Source of the DNA: CAYQPF01 sp964419225
Lineage (GTDB): Bacteria > Cloacimonadota > Cloacimonadia > Cloacimonadales > CAYQPF01
Length of the DNA stretch: 45,900 nt
NCBI GenBank assembly: GCA_964419225.1
Contig: CAYQPF010000022.1
Span: 1 to 45,900 of the forward strand
Direction: 5' to 3'
Shown here piece after piece: positions 44,746-45,900 of this stretch; the first letter of the stretch is position 1; each line of letters opens with the position of its first letter. Under the pieces are notes generated by a model, which had not been told where the DNA came from, did not search any database, and was given only the letters and a program-made list of their open reading frames with translations. The translations under genes and the position numbers were made by a program.

Positions 44746-45161
44746 TGATTACAATACCTGCGAAATGTTATGAAAAAAGGAACGACACTATAATCTCTTT
44801 GGGAGAGAAGGGAAAGAAAATTGTTTTCCTCAATCCCGAAAACACTCTTGTAGAAATCATTACTGTTGATGAACATGCTATTAAAGAGGGTATTAGATGC
44901 GACCGACTACTAATAACTGAAAACAAGGTTGAACATTACATTGAATTCAAAGGTTCTGATATCATAAAAGCTTTCCAACAAATAAGCCGAAGCATCGACA
45001 AATTGACAGAAAATAAGAAAAACCCAAAATTTTGCTATATTATTTGTTCTCGTGTAAGTGGTATTCCCGTAACGAATCTGCAGAGTAATAAAATTTTACT
45101 GAAGAATTCCTTTAATTGTATGACTACTATTAAAGAAAAATATCTGGAAGTGAGGATTTAA
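44745..45161 (+). CDS. Small PD-(D/E)XK-like protein, partner of the AAA ATPase
   Basis: The 138-residue protein has C52-D53-R54-L55 followed after 12 residues by HYIEFKG (E67-x-K69) and then AFQQI (Q79). This D ... ExK ... Q order fits the PD-(D/E)XK nuclease core, although the protein is short and I cannot show the fold. No export or membrane segment is present. The ATG shares its A with the ATPase stop codon, so translation is coupled. The likely arrangement is an ATPase that senses or moves along nucleic acid plus a nuclease partner. A non-nuclease role is possible if the match is chance. Confidence 0.75.
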   Translation: MITIPAKCYEKRNDTIISLGEKGKKIVFLNPENTLVEIITVDEHAIKEGIRCDRLLITENKVEHYIEFKGSDIIKAFQQISRSIDKLTENKKNPKFCYIICSRVSGIPVTNLQSNKILLKNSFNCMTTIKEKYLEVRI

Positions 45162-45407
45162 TCATTATTAGTACCTTATAACTGAAATTCTTTCATCCCT
45201 AATGGTTTCAGCTAAATTCTATTTCCATAAGCATAATGAAAAACAAATAATCTTATATGAAATTCGATTTTGGTTCTGGCTTGTCCAGGTTAGGGGTATT
45301 TACTAATTTGCTATCTTCAATAATGTTATCGTATCCTTCAACATTGCCGAATTAAACTTAAAGCGATAGCTTGTAATAATATCGTGTGTATCATGGAAAC
45401 ATCTTAT

Positions 45408-45899
45408 CTATTTTCTGATTTTAATTAATCTGGGTTTAATTATAACCAATCCTGGTATATTTTGGGAATGTTTGAATTTTCTTTTCATTGCTGGGCCTGG
45501 TTCACAATGCATATACTCCCCATATAAAAGAATATTACCAGCATTACAGAGTAATTCAAGATCGTTTGGGTCTTCATAATATCCGTAAACTAAAAAAGAA
45601 TGAGAAATTGCTTGTACACCAGTACGAGGTTTAATTATTACTATACTGTCACCTTCAGCTCTTCCAGCTGTATTATATACAGTATGACGTTCGGCTTGTA
45701 AATCATTAATTAATGTGAGTTTAAGTCTCATTGGATCATAAAAAACAGCAGAATTAGTACCATTCTCTATTATTACCTTTACTAACAAAGTATTTCGATC
45801 AATTACTTTTATTTCACTAACCTCAATTTCAATAGCACTAGCAAGTTTTAGTGTATTAGAACTATTAAAGACCAAGGTTGAGCATGATATGGTCATCAA
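45408..45899 (-). CDS. Unrecognised protein, 5' end at or beyond the window edge
   Basis: The frame is open to the right edge, so the true start may lie outside; the first ATG is at 45896. About 163 residues are visible. They alternate hydrophobic and polar residues as a beta-sandwich would (IEIEVSEIKVIDRNTLLVKVIIENG) and end in a basic tail. The sequence TISCSTL near the start could be the end of a lipoprotein signal, which cannot be checked here. It is convergent with the ATPase/nuclease pair, with 246 gene-free bases between them. I do not recognise the family. Confidence 0.55.
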   Translation of the reverse strand: MMTISCSTLVFNSSNTLKLASAIEIEVSEIKVIDRNTLLVKVIIENGTNSAVFYDPMRLKLTLINDLQAERHTVYNTAGRAEGDSIVIIKPRTGVQAISHSFLVYGYYEDPNDLELLCNAGNILLYGEYMHCEPGPAMKRKFKHSQNIPGLVIIKPRLIKIRK

Positions 45900-45900
45900 A

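Noticed and set aside
45180..45216. Stem CTGAAA/TTTCAG after the nuclease-like gene
   Set aside because: Only six base pairs around an 18-base loop and no T-run, so it is not a supportable terminator.

Overview
The window looks like a chromosomal piece of a Gram-negative, AT-rich, amino-acid-fermenting bacterium of the FCB group. Candidatus Cloacimonadota is my best guess. The reasons are four very large secreted proteins that share a C-terminal sorting module (NYPNPFNPST ... GQKVKTL ... WNG ... SGIYF ... KMxLxK), genes for LPS core synthesis (waaA and a family 9 glycosyltransferase), lysine 2,3-aminomutase, and ATP-dependent PEP carboxykinase. The assignment is inferred from protein style, not from a marker gene.

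Layout. 1-3.3 kb (+): end of kamA, a P-loop protein that may be the aminomutase reactivase subunit KamB, and a PDZ/radical-SAM DUF512 protein. 3.4-12.7 kb (-): pckA, then a tightly coupled run of AEC permease, rarA, a response-regulator/PP2C phosphatase and mfd, with 2-3 bases between genes. 12.8-18.2 kb (-): a giant secreted multidomain protein cut by one in-frame TAA, with a consensus sigma-70 promoter. 18.4 kb: tRNA-Val(GAC). 19-24.6 kb (+): a beta-helix secreted protein, a cyclic-nucleotide-binding protein carrying a histidine-kinase dimerisation helix but no ATPase domain, and a single PAS protein. 24.6-27.9 kb: an accessory patch with short palindromes, an Rpn-type nuclease, a probable Rhs fragment and two small exported proteins. 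27.9-30.2 kb: waaA and a heptosyltransferase-like gene, divergent. 30.2-42.8 kb (+): a TPR sensor kinase, an NtrC-type sigma-54 activator, a sigma-54 promoter with paired palindromes upstream, a five-repeat secreted protein, a lone receiver protein, and a second giant secreted protein related to the broken one. 43.4-45.2 kb (+): an AAA ATPase overlapping a small PD-(D/E)XK-like protein, behind a promoter with an inverted repeat. The right edge holds an unrecognised minus-strand gene.

How the parts fit. The 30-43 kb block reads as a self-contained signalling and surface-protein locus: kinase, sigma-54 activator, the activator's likely binding sites and promoter, then two large exported proteins with a receiver gene overlapping the second. 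The 23.5-24.6 kb pair uses the same HE(L/I)NQPL dimerisation motif as the kinase, so the two loci may communicate. The ATPase/nuclease pair at 43.5 kb is the best candidate for an undescribed defence-like module. All functional statements come from reading the sequence; no database search was run.
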